64,000 bases of DNA, from contig CM077162.1 of the NCBI GenBank assembly GCA_039583875.1, forward strand, positions 112,560,589-112,624,588, read 5' to 3'. Shown piece by piece: positions 21,983 to 34,865 of the stretch. The DNA comes from Platanthera guangdongensis (Eukaryota > Streptophyta > Magnoliopsida > Asparagales > Orchidaceae). The translations under genes and the position numbers were made by a program. The first letter of the stretch is position 1, and every line of letters begins with the position of its first letter. The notes beneath the pieces were generated by a model. It was given only the letters and a program-made list of their open reading frames with translations, was not told where the DNA came from and did not search any database.

Positions 21983-23279
21983 CATGCCATCGCCTTGCTC
22001 CCCTAAAGAAGTTCAACAATTAGGGGGAAGGCTAGTAGGCCTTGGAAGATTTATTTCCATTGTAGGGGATAAGAGTGCCTCGTTCTTCAAGACTCTTCGT
22101 GGAGGGCAAATTTGAATGGACCAAAGAGTGCGAAGAAGCTTTTGAGTAACTCAAAAAACAGCTCACCTCCACTCCTTTACTTCAAAGTCCTCGCACTGGA
22201 GAAATGTTATTCATCTATCTAGGAGTGGGCTCGGAAGCAATAAGCTCAGTCGTTGTTAGAGTGGAAGGGAGAAGGCAATATCCGGTATATTATGTCAGCC
22301 ACATATTGAAGAATGCTGAAACAGGTATCCAATCCTTGAGAAGCTCGCACTAGCATTAGTAATGTCTGCCAAAAGGCTTCGACCATACTTCCAAGAGCAC
22401 TCAATCAAGGTGATTACAGATCAGCCATTAAAAAGTATCCTTGAAAAACCGGAGCACTCTGGGAGACTAGCCAAATGGGCAATTGAACTCAGTGAGTTTG
22501 ATATTTCATATGTACCTCGAACGGCTATCAAAGCGCAAGTATTAGCAGATTTTTTAATATACACAACCAAGTCTAATGCTAAACAAGCCGATCAATCCCC
22601 GCTAGCATGGACAATCTACATAGATGGTGCTTCAGGCAAAAACTCCTCGGGAGCAGGAGTAGTCCTCATTAACCCCAACGGGGTCTAATTAAAACAGGCC
22701 ATAAGGTTCTCTTTCCCAACCACCAATAACCAAGAAGAATATGAAGCACTTTTAGCAGGCCCGCGATTTGCAAAAGAGTTGGGAAAAGACTATGCGCATG
22801 TTAAAACTGACTCGCTAGTAATGACATCCCAAGTATTGGGAAATTTTGAAACCAAAGAACCTACCCTGAAGAAATACTTAATGCTGGTAAAGGCGGAGAT
22901 TGGAAAGTTTAAGAGGTTCACTATTGAGTATGTTTCAAGAGTATACAATGCAGAGGCAGACGAGCTAGCAAAGTTCGGCCTCCCCTCAGGAGAGACAACT
23001 TCAGAGCTTTTTTACCCAGCTACGGAAGAAGGGGAATTTATGTAAATAGAACAATGACCCTCTTGGATGGACTCATTCAAATCATATCCCTCGACAGGAG
23101 AATTATCGCAGGCTTTGAAAGATAAGAGAAGATTCAGAATGAAAGCAGCCAATTACAAGCTTATCTCCGGAATTCTCTATAGAAAGACTTTCCTCTCTCC
23201 AATGGCGAGATGGGTATCTGAAGAAGAAGTTCCTGTGGTGCTCTGAGAAATTCACTCTAGAGAGTGTGGCAGCCATTCA
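21983..23279 (+). pseudogene. Element C RT end, RNase H, archaeal-type RNase H, start of integrase
   Basis: Continues C's pol after element A. Thumb/connection motifs come first (KEVQQLGGRLVGLGRF), then the retroviral-type RNase H relic (about 22090-22560, with YYVSHIL and ITDQPL). Next is a second RNase H starting WTIYIDGASGKNSSGAGVV at about 22608, with TNNQEEYEALLAG after it. This second domain is the extra archaeal-type RNase H that marks Tat elements. From 23050 the spacer leads to the integrase zinc domain (EIHSRECGSHS), where element D interrupts at 23279. Stops occur at about 22131, 22686, 23043 and 23245, and there are frame changes near 22110 and 22340. Non-functional. Confidence 0.88.
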
Positions 23280-24244
23280 TGTAACAACCCCTATCCGTCG
23301 CATATCATATAGTAGTAGGTCCGGTCGGGGCCTGACGCCATATACCACAGACAGACCGGATAGTTACTCAATGGAAACCATCCAACCAATCCAACGTCCT
23401 ATACAGAGTCATTCTAGCGGAAGCAATTAAAAGTTGCATTAATAAAGAATCCAACACTAGCAGGAATGTCCACTAATATGCCAAAAGGAATGAAATACAA
23501 ATACACAAGTACTGGCCTTATGGCCTTACAATTGATTTCCTCAAATTACATATTTTAATTCAAACCTCGGCACGCAGGCCGGCCATACATGAATAAAACA
23601 AACACTCAAAAATTAGGCCTTCGAGGGACGGCTTAGCAACTTGGGATTTATCCCGCTATTTACCGCTCGGCTCCGCAGCACCTGCAAGCACAATCCACCG
23701 CAACGGTGGCAAACCAAAGCAACGGTCAGCAATGCTGACCAAATTATAACGATCCCTCCCCCAACTCGGGGCGGTGATGCTCCTTCCCTGCACTTTATTA
23801 GCATAACCACGCAGTATATATATACACTGCATCACAGGCGTTGGCACGCACGACCACACAGCCCGTGCACTAAGGGCACATTCTCGATGAACTGGTCAAT
23901 GTCACGTCAATTTAAGCCATAGACATTCCGGTCTCACCACCACCACTTTGACGGCCAAACTATGAGCATTTTGTCTTACCGGCATGGGTCACGTCAATTT
24001 AAGCCATAGACCGCCGAAGACCCTCATCTATGCCAACGGCTCCAACCGAACGACATAGAATGCGTACGGTTCCGTCTAACCCGTGCTCACATCGCAACGA
24101 CAATTTAAGCAATATGTGTTGGTCAAATTTCTCCCGAGTCTCATGTCTGTCACACAATTTACATAACCCGGTTATGTTCAAGTTGGCTCTCAGGCCACCA
24201 AGTTGGCAGAACCATGCATCTGGCTAGTTTTTCGGGTGCACCTT
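23280..24244 (-). repeat. Left LTR of D, outer part
   Basis: First 965 bp of the left (3') LTR, colinear with the right LTR from 51943. Broken by element F after GGTGCACCTT; the right LTR reads straight through this point (GTGCACCTTGGAGTT near 52900-52920). Confidence 0.92.
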
Positions 24245-27200
24245 TGTAACACCCCCTTTTTTTCTTTTTAAAACACCGACGTCTTAGGCCCAGAACCGCC
24301 GCTTTGCGGTGACACCTTTGCACTCGGGAAGGTCATCACTACAAAATGCCAATCCTGCCGGCCAAATCCATCACAACTGTAGCAAAATAGTAAACATGTC
24401 CACAGAAATCACATATATATGTAAATAATCTCCACGAAGGGAGTGTCCACAGATACACAAAAATATAAGATCTTGGGCTCATGCCCAGTACATCATGTCC
24501 TCACTACAAATCTCTCAACGCGGAAGCAAATACTATAACTAATAATGATCAGGACTCACAGTCCCTTCCGTCTGAACTCCAGAACTAGACTGCCCGATCT
24601 CCAAGCGTGCCGACCTCCGGGGCTGCTCCTCCATGCTGGGCTCCGTGGTCCCCTAAAATGATGTGGTTCGAAAACCGTTAGTCTAAAAGACTAAGTCCTA
24701 TCATCCCCCGCCCCTTCCCCCATGGCCCCTAGGCACCGAGCGAGAAGAAGGAAAGGAGAGGACATGAAGGTGGAGAATAACAAATAAGCAGTTGGCAGCG
24801 GAACTAATCTAGCAGTTCTACAGTATGTATGGCAGAAAAATAGGTATGAAAAACTGAATAAGAATGTAACCTTAACTTATATGAAAACACATAAACTAAG
24901 GGATCTTTTGCAGGGCTCCTATCGTATAAAAAGTCTCATACCGATTTATACGAATGAGTGTCGGTTTTCTAGCAAGCATAAATATGTAATGTCAAATAAA
25001 ACCTTTAACTTATAAGCACGCTCACACGAACTTATAAACGAAGGGGTCGTTTTGCAGGGCCTATTGTATAGAGCATCTCATACCACTTATACAATAGGTG
25101 TCAGGTTATATGCAATGATTATGCTATGTAATACAAATATGCCTTGATGTGAACATGCAAGTGCAACTCACCCACTCGACTCTGGGTACACAGACCTTTA
25201 GTTCCCCCTTTCTGGAGCCGAACCTCCCAAGATACCTTCGTAGTGGCAAACGGAAGCGGTGGGTTGGGCCTCGCCCACCTCTAAACCGGTAATTGCACTA
25301 CCCGTTATACCTATCGTACGCCTCAACGCTGGTGCACAGAGCGGAGCACCTGCGTACTCTTACCGGCTGACGCACCGGACTTTATTTGGCCAAGTGCTAA
25401 ACCACACTCGCCGAGTCAACGTGTTGGCGTCGGTGCATCGACCCTCCAACACCGAAGACCCACCACCTTTTCCTTTATGCACATGCAACCTTATGTATCA
25501 GATATCGAGCCAAAGCTCCCCGGACCATCCTGTCCGTCATAAACAACAACCGAGCTAAAGCTCGCCGGGCCAACCCGCCCATCACAAACCATTACCGAGT
25601 AAAGCTCGCTGGGCCAACCTGCCCATTTACCAAACCACTGGGCTTACTGCCCGAGTGACCCAACCTATCTCCCCGAGTCATCGAGGTGTGAGAAAGTGAA
25701 ACCCTAGACTTACTAGCTACCCTTAAATGTTGTGTTGGAATAACCCTAGTGCAATTGACACTTCCTCCCTACAGGAAAGACGATCTTTCGTCGATCCCGG
25801 GCACCGCCTAACTCTAGTCAATCCATCCCTCTACTCATCCTACTACCAATAATGAACTTATTTTTATCTATCCAAACCAGCAGACCACTAATCTCAAGAC
25901 ATGCATCAAATTATACTCCAACATAATTTCTGCAATTTTTACTATATGCAGACCACTTAAGCTATATGACCCGTAAAATGTGAGGTACAAGAAATAATCA
26001 TCCAGTACTCCTATAATAATCATTGGAGGTCCATTATGAGTTTTAAGGACTAAATCCAGAATTTCACAATTTTTCTATTTATCTGATAATTTATTTAATT
26101 AATTTAGTAGCTAAAAATCTCATGTTTGAACATGAAGTAGCAATTTCAGATAAGATAATATTCCACCAAATTTTTGTTAAGTACAATAAAGATATATAAC
26201 TCAAAATCCAAAGCCTCAAAATTTTCCAGTAAGGTTTAACCCCTTAAGTTTAATTTCAAATATATCCCATAATAATTCATTTTAAGAGAATTTACAGCAT
26301 TAAAAATTCCAAAACTTCAGAGAAAATTCATGGATGATTTTAAGTGTATATAAGTGTTCTAGATCAAGTTTCACAATTTATCATGGAATAATAAGTCTAT
26401 ATTTGATTTTCTCATAATAATGCAAGTTAAGGTGTTAATGAACAAAGTATAGTAATTATCCATCTAAAAATTCCACATAAATTCTCATATGAGCATACTA
26501 AACTAGGAACATTAATTCTTAAGTTTCATAAGTTTTCAACAAGTATTAAGCTCTGTAAGAATTATTTAGCAAGTTCAAAAATGTTTGAGGTTGTTAAGTA
26601 GGTACCCTAATTATGTATCCAAAAATTCCATTAAAATTCACACATGATTAGTATGGACTAAAATTCCCTTTGCCAAATTTTCATGATTGTTTTAAGAGTC
26701 TTGCTAACCTATTCTAGCCCCACAATATTTGTGCCCTAGGCTATGATTAGGGTTTTGTGGGCCCTAACCTTTCCAAAATCCATTAAGATTTTTACCAGAG
26801 GGTTTAATCTATCCTACAACCCTCACTACAAAGTTACAAGTTCATTCAAGTTGTTTTGGCATCATACCCTTCACAAGGCACAAAAGCCCTTCCTTAGGGT
26901 ATGACCTTAGATCTTAGGGCAAACGATTTCCAATCTACCCCACCTTTCATTATAAGGTGAAAGAAGTCATGCCAAGCCAGTGGCCCAAATCCCAACCTCT
27001 GTTGAGGTGATTTGGCCACTCAAAACCCAAAATACACCTTTTGACCAAAATACCCCTTTTAGGGCAAAGCTAGAGTTTGCATGATTTCTGTTCAAACCTC
27101 CTCCAAATGTGATGAAATTTTAACCAGAGATTTATATTAACCCTAAACACCTCTCACCAAAATTTGGGTGAGTTTGGAGGTTATTTATCCCTTAAATTAA

Positions 27201-27731
27201 TTAACCATAGATGAATTAACTATTTTCCAAAACTATAGAAATATTGTCCCCAAAAATTCTCATCATTGGGAAGCACCTAGATATGGTGCAGGGGGACTCC
27301 CTGCAAAATTTCAATTAATGTGTACCAAGGATGAAGTGTGGGTACTCAGTTTAATGTCTGCCTAGCCCTAGGTGTAGGTCCCACCAAAATGGGTGCCCTG
27401 GTCAAACCATGCACCCAAATTGGTTTAAATCAATTTTAAAATAAATTAAACCCAAAGGGATACAAATCATGTGTTGACCAGTTTCTCATACAGAGCTTCA
27501 AACTAATTTTAATAATTTAAAACATTAAATGTTAATAATATGACAGAAATCACGAAAATGAATATATAAACCTATAGTTTAATAAATCAACTTTTGCACG
27601 AATCTTAGCGCAAGTTTGACGGCATCCCTTCATCTCCTTCCTCCAGCCAACGGCTCTGATTCATCCTGCCTGGAGCATCTTCCAGCAGCTGCTGCCGGCG
27701 ATACGGCCACCTCCCCGGCCGGCCACCGCCA

Positions 27732-27755
27732 CCACCACCTCCGTTGAGGTGGTGG
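27732..27755. other. GC-rich perfect hairpin in F's left LTR
   Basis: CCACCACCTC (27732-27741) and GAGGTGGTGG (27746-27755) pair perfectly around CGTT. The same hairpin is kept in the right LTR at 33370-33393. It stands in the only GC-rich part of the LTR. Confidence 0.7.
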
Positions 27756-28399
27756 CTGTCGCCAGGCGGCGGCACAGCCGCTGGAGAGCCATATTCTGGC
27801 GAACCCTAGAGTTGGATTTTTGCGGAAAATTCCAGAAATTTGGAACTTGGATCGGGCTCCATTGAGCCCGAACCTTGGACCTAAGCATTTCTATGATCTA
27901 ACCATGAGACAAGGAGAGGAGGAGGACCTTGCTGGGCGGTTGTAGCCTTGTCGATCGCCGGGAAGCCATGGTGGTGGTGGTGGTGGTCAGATTTCTGCAA
28001 TAGCACTGTGAACTCCCTTGGCTCTTTCAGGTAAAGGGTGGAACTGACTCCTTCGAGTCCAGTGAAGCTTTTAAGAACAAGAAACGGGGTGTTAGTTGGG
28101 GAAATCTTGCATTGTCATTATTGGCTCTTGGTCAAGGTTGGCGGCCATGGTAGGTAGGGGGGGAAGCTGGCTCCAGCCAGTCAAGGAGTAGCTGGTTGAA
28201 TTGGGGCTGCCTTCCTGGTCTTAATGAACTGAATGGGAGGTTGGGGAAGGGGAAGGAATGAGCCCAAAGTCTCCTCCATTACTTCTCTTCTCTTTCTCTC
28301 TCTTTCTTTGAAGTTTCTCTCTCTCTCCTACTCACCAAGATGAACATTGGCTCCTACCAAACCCAATGGAAGCCCACATATTTATTTCATCCACCAAAA

Positions 28400-29110
28400 C
28401 ATGGTTAGCCCAAGTGAGTTGGGCTTGAGCTTGAATTAGCCCATTTGGGCTAGCTTGACCCAAACCTAGGCTAGGGTTGACCTAGGTCAATTTGGTCTTT
28501 GAGGTTGGCCCTAATGGGTCCTTGGTGACCCATTGGCCTACCCTATGGTCTAGGTAGGGTTGTCTTGGCCCTTGGAGGTCACTTGACCCTTAGGCAGGCC
28601 ACTTTGACCATTTTAGGGCTAGTGTTGACTTTGGTCAACTTAGCCTTCTTGGTTGACCCCAATGGGTTCTTGGTGACCCATTGGCCTCTCACTAGAGTTA
28701 GGAAGGTATGTGTGGGGTCCACTTGGCTAAGGGAGCTTCAATTGACCCTAAGTAGGCTAGTTTGACCCATTTAGGGTTAGAGTTGACTTTGGTCAACTTA
28801 ACAACTTTGACTGCCCTCCATGGGTCCTTAGTGTCCCATTCACCCTACTTTAGGTCTAGGAAGTCCCTGGTAGGGTTAGTTGGGCTTTACCATGGCACAC
28901 TGCCCTTAGTTAGGGCATCTTGCCCAATTTAGGCCTGTAGTGGTTCTAGGTCAACTTGGGCACCCTGGGTTGACTTCAATGGAACCTTAGGGCTCTAATG
29001 GACCCTACAATGGGTTGATGAGACCGTGGTGGGGTCTTGGAGTCTTGGTGAAGCCCTAAGGTCAAACCCTAGGTTTTGTGATGAGGTTGTGCCATAGGCA
29101 GACCAAGGTG
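28400..29110. repeat. TTGACC-rich degenerate repeat region in F's LTR
   Basis: Degenerate units share GGTCAACTT, TTGACC, GGTGACCCATTGG and TAGGGTT words. Two longer related stretches start at about 28510 and 28630 (GGGTCCTTGGTGACCCATTGGCC, seen twice with changes). The right LTR copy is at about 34040-34750. Looks like an old internal duplication series. Confidence 0.55.
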
Positions 29111-29222
29111 ATTCTCACCTTGGCCTTCTATCACTTGGCCCTTTTAGCTTCCTAGGGTTTTGTCATGACCTAGTCATGGCCAAAACCATTCTTAGAAGTC
29201 TAGTTGGAAACGGGATGTTACA

Positions 29223-29891
29223 AATCCTAATAAACAAAACAAAGATTTCGTCCCCGAAATCAAGGTTAAGCCTACGGGAATTTCTATCGAAGAAAAGTAA
29301 CATCCCATAAGAATTGAAAGATTACATATCGACGTCATGTTTGCTAAGTGGGGTTTAAAGGGAAACCTAAATCTATGACCAATTCGCCCAATTGTCAAAT
29401 CCAAGATCAAAATAAACAAAAGATTAGCCTCTACTCTTCCTAGCATAATATCCTCCCGGACCTGGCCTCCCTCTGGTATGTACACTCATCCTTGAAACAC
29501 ACTAGACCATCCCTTAACGTGTAATCCCCAGCAGTGCCTGCTTCTAAGGCCTGGAATACTGGCTCTAGCTGGGGATCATGCCTCTGCCCATCTCTGACTC
29601 AGTCTCTAATGACATCTGGGGCAATCAACGACGATATGTACTCCCGATATAGCTCAGGGTGATCCTTGGACACAAAGGATATCTGCATCTTTTCTAATGG
29701 CTGGATCAACTCCAAAGCCATCAGTAAGTAATTGAGACAACCCTAAAAAGTGGACGATTTACATGTGATCCCCCCATATGGGCACACCATTGCTTCTGCT
29801 GCTTAGTTTGTCCCCAAACTAAACTCGTGCGGGGGTGACCCAGGGGTTGTAGACTGCTACTTGTTGATCGTGGTTTCCATCTGATACCACT
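29223..29891 (-). pseudogene. Interior of F: pol spacer remnant only
   Basis: Read on the minus strand, a frame opens at an ATG near 29722 and runs about 40 residues (MALELIQPLEKMQ) to TGA. In the same frame beyond the stop it goes on with DGQRHDPQLEPVFQALEAG and DGLVCFKDE. That wording matches the region between RNase H and the integrase zinc domain in gypsy pol. Gag, protease, RT and integrase are missing. The left end carries TTTCGGGGACGAAAT, and a purine-poor stretch leads into the LTR, so the polypurine tract is weak. The element could not encode its own replication. Confidence 0.65.
29877..29889 (-). other. Primer-binding site of F
   Basis: Minus-strand TGGTATCAGATGG begins two bases from the inner edge of the right LTR. 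The first ten bases match the initiator tRNA-Met complement. Confidence 0.85.
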
Positions 29892-32800
29892 TATAAGACC
29901 CCTTTTTTTAAACACCGGGGTCTTAGGCCCAGAACCGCCTCTTTGCGGTGACACCTTTGCACTCGGGAAGGTCATCACTACAAAACACCGATCCTGCCGG
30001 CCAAATCGATCACAACTATAGCAAAATAGTAAACATGTCCACATAAATCACATATATATGTAAATAATCTCCACGAAGGGAGTGTCCACAGATACACAGA
30101 AATATAAGATCTTGGGCTCATGCCCAGTACATCATGCCCTCACTACAAATCTCTCAACGCGGAAGCAAATACTATAACTAATAATGATCAGGAGTCACAG
30201 TCCCTGCCGTCTGAAATCCGGAACTAGAATGCCCGATCTCCAAGCATGCCGACCTCTGTGGCTGCTCCTCCATGCTGGGCTCCGTGGTCCCCTAAAATGA
30301 TGTGGTTCGAAAACCGTTAGTCTAAAAGCCTAAGTCCTATCATCCCCCGCCCCTTCCCCCATGGCCCCTAGGCACCGAGCGGGCAGAAGGAAAGGAGATG
30401 ACATGAAGGTGGAGAATAGCAAATAAGCAGGTGGCAGCGGAGCTAATCTAGCAGTTCTACAGTATGTATGACAGCAAAATAGGTATGAAAAACTGAATGA
30501 GAATGTAACCTTAACTTATATGAAAACACATAAGCTAAGGGATCATTTGCAGGGCTCCTATCGTATAAAAAGTCACATACTGATTTATACGATTGGGTGT
30601 CAGTTTTCTAGCAAGCATAAATATGTAATGTCAAATAAAACCTTTAACTTATAAGCACGCTCGCATGAACTTATAAACCAAGGGGTCGTTTTGCAGGGCA
30701 TATTGTATAGAGTGTCCTATACCACTTATACAATAGGTGTCGGGTTATATGCAATGATTATGCTATGTAATACAATTATGCCATGATGTGAACATGCAAG
30801 TGCAACTCACCCACTCAACTCTGTGTACACATACCTTTAGTTCCCCCTTTCTGGAGCCGAACATCCCAGGATACCTCCGTAGTGGCAAAGGAAGCAGAGG
30901 GTTGGGCCTCGCCCACCTCTAAACCGGTAATTGCACTACCAGTCAGACCTATCGTACACCTCAATGCTGGTGCACAGAGCGTAGCGCCTGTGTACTCTTG
31001 TCGGATGGCATACCAGACTTTATTTGGCCAAGTGCTAAACCACACTCGCCGAGTCAACGTGTTGGCGTCGGTGCATCGACCCTCCAACACTGAAGACCCA
31101 CCACCTTTTCCTTTATGCACATGCAACCTTATGTATCAGCTATCGAGCCAAAGCTCCCCGGACCATCCTGTCCGTCATAAATAACAACCGAGCCAAAGCT
31201 CGTCGGGCCAACCCGCCCATCACAAACCATTACCGAGCCAAGCTCGTCGGGCCAACCTGCCCATTTACCAAACCACTGGGCTTACTGCCCGAGTGACCCA
31301 ACCTGTCTCCCCGAGTCATCGAGGTGTGAGAAAGTGAAACCCTAGACTTACTAGCTACCCTTAAATATTATGTTGGAATAACCCTAGTGCAATTGACACT
31401 TCCTCCCTACAGGAAAGACGATCTTTCGTCGATCCCGGGCACCGCCTAACTCTAGCCATTCCATCCCTCTACTCATCCTACTACCAATAATGAACTTATT
31501 TTTATCTATCCAAACCAGCCGACCACTAATCCCAAGACATGCATCGAATTATACTCCAACATAATTTCTGCAATTTTTACTATATGCAGGCCACTTAAGC
31601 TATATGACCCGTAAAATGGGAGGTACAACAAATAATCATCCAGTACTCCTATAATAATTATTGGAGGGCCATTATTAGTTTTGAGTATTAAATCCATAAT
31701 TTCACAATTTTCCTATTTATCTGATAATTTATTTAATTAATTTAGTAGCAAAAAATCCCATGTTTGAACATGAAGTACCAATTTCAGATAAGATAATATT
31801 CCACCAAATTTTTGTTAAATACAATATGGATATATAACGCAAAATACAAAGCCTCAAAATTTTCCAGTAAGGTTTAACCCGTTAATTTTAATTCCAAATA
31901 TATCCCATAATAATTCATTTTAAGAGAATTTACAGCATTAATAATTCCAAAAATTCAGAGAAAATTCATGGATGATTTCAAGGGCATATAAGTGTTTTAG
32001 ATCAAGTTTCACAATTTATCACTGAATAATAAGTCTATATTTGATTTTCTCATAATACTCCAAGTTAAGGGGTTAATGAACAAAATATAGTAATTATCCA
32101 TCTAAAAATTCCACATAAATTCTCATATGAGAATACTGAACTAGGAACACTAATTCTCAAGTTTCATAATTTTTCAACAAGTATTAAGCTCTGTAAGAAT
32201 TGTTTAGCAAGTTCCCAAATATTTGAGGTTGTGAAGTAGGTACCCTAATTATGTATCCAAAAATTCCATTAAAATTCACACATGATTAGTATGGTCTAAA
32301 ATTCCCTCTGCCAAATTTTCATGATTGTTTTAAGAGTCTTGCTAACCTATTCTAGCCCCATAATATTTGTGCCCTAGGCTAGGGTTAGGATTTTGTGGGC
32401 CCTAACCTTTCGAAAATCCCTTAAGATTTTTACCAGAGAGTTTAATCTTTCATAGCACCCTCCCTACAAAGTTACAAGTTCATTCAAGGTGTTTTGGAAT
32501 CATACCCTTCACAAGGCACAAAAGCCCTTCCTTAGGGTATGGCCTTACACCTTAGGGAAAACTAATTCCAATCTACCCCATCTTTCATGATAAGGTGAAA
32601 GAAGCCATGCCAAGCCAGTGGCCCCAATCCCAACCTCTGTTGAGGTGATTTGGTCACTCAAAACCCAAAATACACCTTTTGACCAAAATACCCCTTTTAG
32701 GGCAAAGCTAGGGTTTGCATGATTTTTGTTCAAACCACATCCAAATGTGATGAAATTTTAACCAGAGATTTATATTGACCCTAAACACCTCTCACCAAAA

Positions 32801-34860
32801 ATTGGGTGAGTTTGGAGGTTATTTGACCCTTAAATTAGTTAACCCTAGATGAATTAACTATTTTACAAAACTATAGAAATATTGTCCCCAAAAATTCCCA
32901 TCATTGGGAAGCCCTAGATATTGTCCAGGGGGACTCCCTGCCAAAATTGCAATTAATTTGGAACAAGGATGAAGTGTGGGCACTCAGTTTAATGTCTGCC
33001 TAGCCCTAGGTATAGGTCCCACCAAAATGGGTGCCCTGGTCAAACCAGGCACCAAAATTGGTTCAAATAAATTTTAAAATAACGTAGACCCAAAGGGCTA
33101 CAAAGCATGTGTTGACCATTTTCTCATACAGAGCATCTAACTAATTTTAATAATTTAAAACATTAAATGTTAATAATGTGACAGAAATCATGAAATTGAA
33201 TATATAAAACTATAGTTTAATAAATCAACTTTTGAACGAATCTTGGCGCACGTTTGACGGCATCCCTTCATCTCCTTCCTCCAGCCGACGGCTCCAATTC
33301 ATCCCGACTGGAGCATCTTCCAGCAGCTGTCGCCGGCAATCTGGCCACCTCGCCGGCCAACCACCGCCACCACCACCTCCGTTGAGGTGGTGGCTGTCGC
33401 CAGGCGGCGGCACAGCCGCCGGAGAGCCATATTCCGGCGAACCCGAGAGTTGGATTTTTGCGGAAAATTCCAGAAATTTTGAACTTGGATCGGTCTCAAT
33501 TGAGCCCGAACCTTGGACATAAGCATTTCTATGATCTAACCATGAGACAAGGAGAGGAGGAGGACCTTGCTGGGCGGCTGTGGCCTTGTCGATAGCCGAG
33601 AATCCATGGTGTGGTTGTGGTGGTCAGATTTCTGCAACAGCACTGTGAACTCCCTCGGCTCCTTCAGGTAAAGGGTGGAACTGACTCCTTGGTGTCCAGT
33701 GAAGCTCTTAAGAATAAGAAATGGGGTGTTAGGTGGGGAAATCATGCATTGACATTATTGGCTCTTGGTCAAGGTTGGATGTCATGGTAGGTAGGGGGGA
33801 AAGCTGGCTCCAGTCAGTCAAGGAGTAGCTGGTTGAATTGGGGCTGCCTTCCTGGTCTTAATGAACTGAATGGGAGGTTGGGGAAGGGGAAGGAATGATC
33901 CCAAAGTCTCCTCCATTACTTCTCTTCTCTTTCTCTCTCTTTCCTTGAAGTTTCTCTCTCTCTCCTACTCACCAAGCTGAACTTTGGCTCCTACCTAACC
34001 CAGTGGCAGCCCACATGATTATTTCATCCACCAAAACATGGTTAACCCAAGTGAGTTGGGCTTGAGCTTGAGTTAACCCGTTTGGGCTACCTTGACCCAA
34101 ACCTAGGCTAGGGTTGACCTAGGTCAATTTGGTCTTTGAGGTTGGCCCTAATGGGTCCTTGGTGACCCATTGGCTTCCCCTATGACCTAGGTAGGGTTGT
34201 CTTGGCCCTTGGAGGTCACTTGACCCTTAGGCAGGGCACTTTGACCATTTTAGGGCTTGAGTTGACTTTGGTCAACTTAGCCTTTTTGGTTGACCACAAT
34301 GGGTTCTTGGTGACCCATTGGCCTCTTAGTAGGGTTAGGAAGGTATGTGTGGGGTCCACTTGGCTAAGGGAGCTTCAATTGACCCTAAGTAGGCTAGTTT
34401 GACCCATTTAGGGTTAGAGTTGACTCTGGTCAACTAAACCACTTTGACTGCCCTCCATGGGTCCTTAGTGACCCATTCACCCTACGTTAGGTCTAGGAAG
34501 TCCCTGGTAGGGTTAGTTGGGCTTTACCATGGCACACTGCCCTTAGTAAGAGCATCTTGCCCAATTTAGGCCTATGGTGGTTCTAAGTAAACTTGGGCAC
34601 CGTGGGTTGACTTCAAGGGACCCTTAGGGCTCTAATGGACCCTAAAATGGGTTTATGAGACCGTGGTGGGGTCTTGGAGTATTGGTGAAGCCCTAAGGTC
34701 AAACCATAGGTTTAGTGATGAGGTTGTGTCATAGGCAGACCAAGGTGATTCTCACCTTGGCCTTCTATCACTTGGCCCTTTTTATCTTCCTAGGGTTTTG
34801 TCATGACCTAGTCATGGCCAAAACCATTCTTAGAGGTCTAGTTGGAAATGAGATGTTACA
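29892..34860 (-). repeat. Right LTR of F, 4969 bp
   Basis: Colinear with 24245-29222. Its left end reads TATAAGACCCC where TGTAACACCCC is expected, so the terminal TG has become TA. On the minus strand it is the 5' LTR and would hold the promoter. Contains the matching hairpin at 33370-33393. Confidence 0.92.
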
Positions 34861-34865
34861 AACTT

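Larger units (their letters stand above)
24245..29222 (-). repeat. Left LTR of F, 4978 bp
   Basis: Holds a GC-rich part (27600-27900), a CT microsatellite (about 28280-28335), AT-rich stretches (26000-27600) and a part rich in GGGTTGACC/TTGACCC words (28400-29100). Short open frames at 27661-27888 (minus) and 28565-28765 (plus) have no recognisable domain and I do not call them genes. Several per cent divergence from the right LTR. Confidence 0.92.
24245..34860 (-). mobile_element. Element F: large-LTR, short-interior retroelement (LARD-like)
   Basis: 10,616 bp with two LTRs of 4978 and 4969 bp around only 669 bp of interior. The TSD is ACCTT (24240-24244) against AACTT (34861-34865), one mismatch. 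Ends are TGTAACACCCC and GATGTTACA. A tRNA-Met primer site on the minus strand gives the orientation. The interior keeps the TTTCGGGGACGAAAT word found before the polypurine tracts of chromoviruses, and a pol spacer fragment. This is the layout of a large retrotransposon derivative that depends on enzymes from another element. It is a deletion product of a chromovirus related to D and E. Confidence 0.9.

Noticed and set aside
27661..27888. Possible host gene in F's LTR (minus strand, and copy at 33299-33526)
   Set aside because: Short, low-complexity Val/Thr/Arg-rich frame over the GC-rich hairpin, open on both strands at the right copy, no domain. Kept only as an odd GC-rich block.
28565..28765. 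Plus-strand open frame in F's LTR (and copy at 34202-34402)
   Set aside because: Present in both LTRs only because they are copies; it lies in the TTGACC repeat region and has no recognisable domain.
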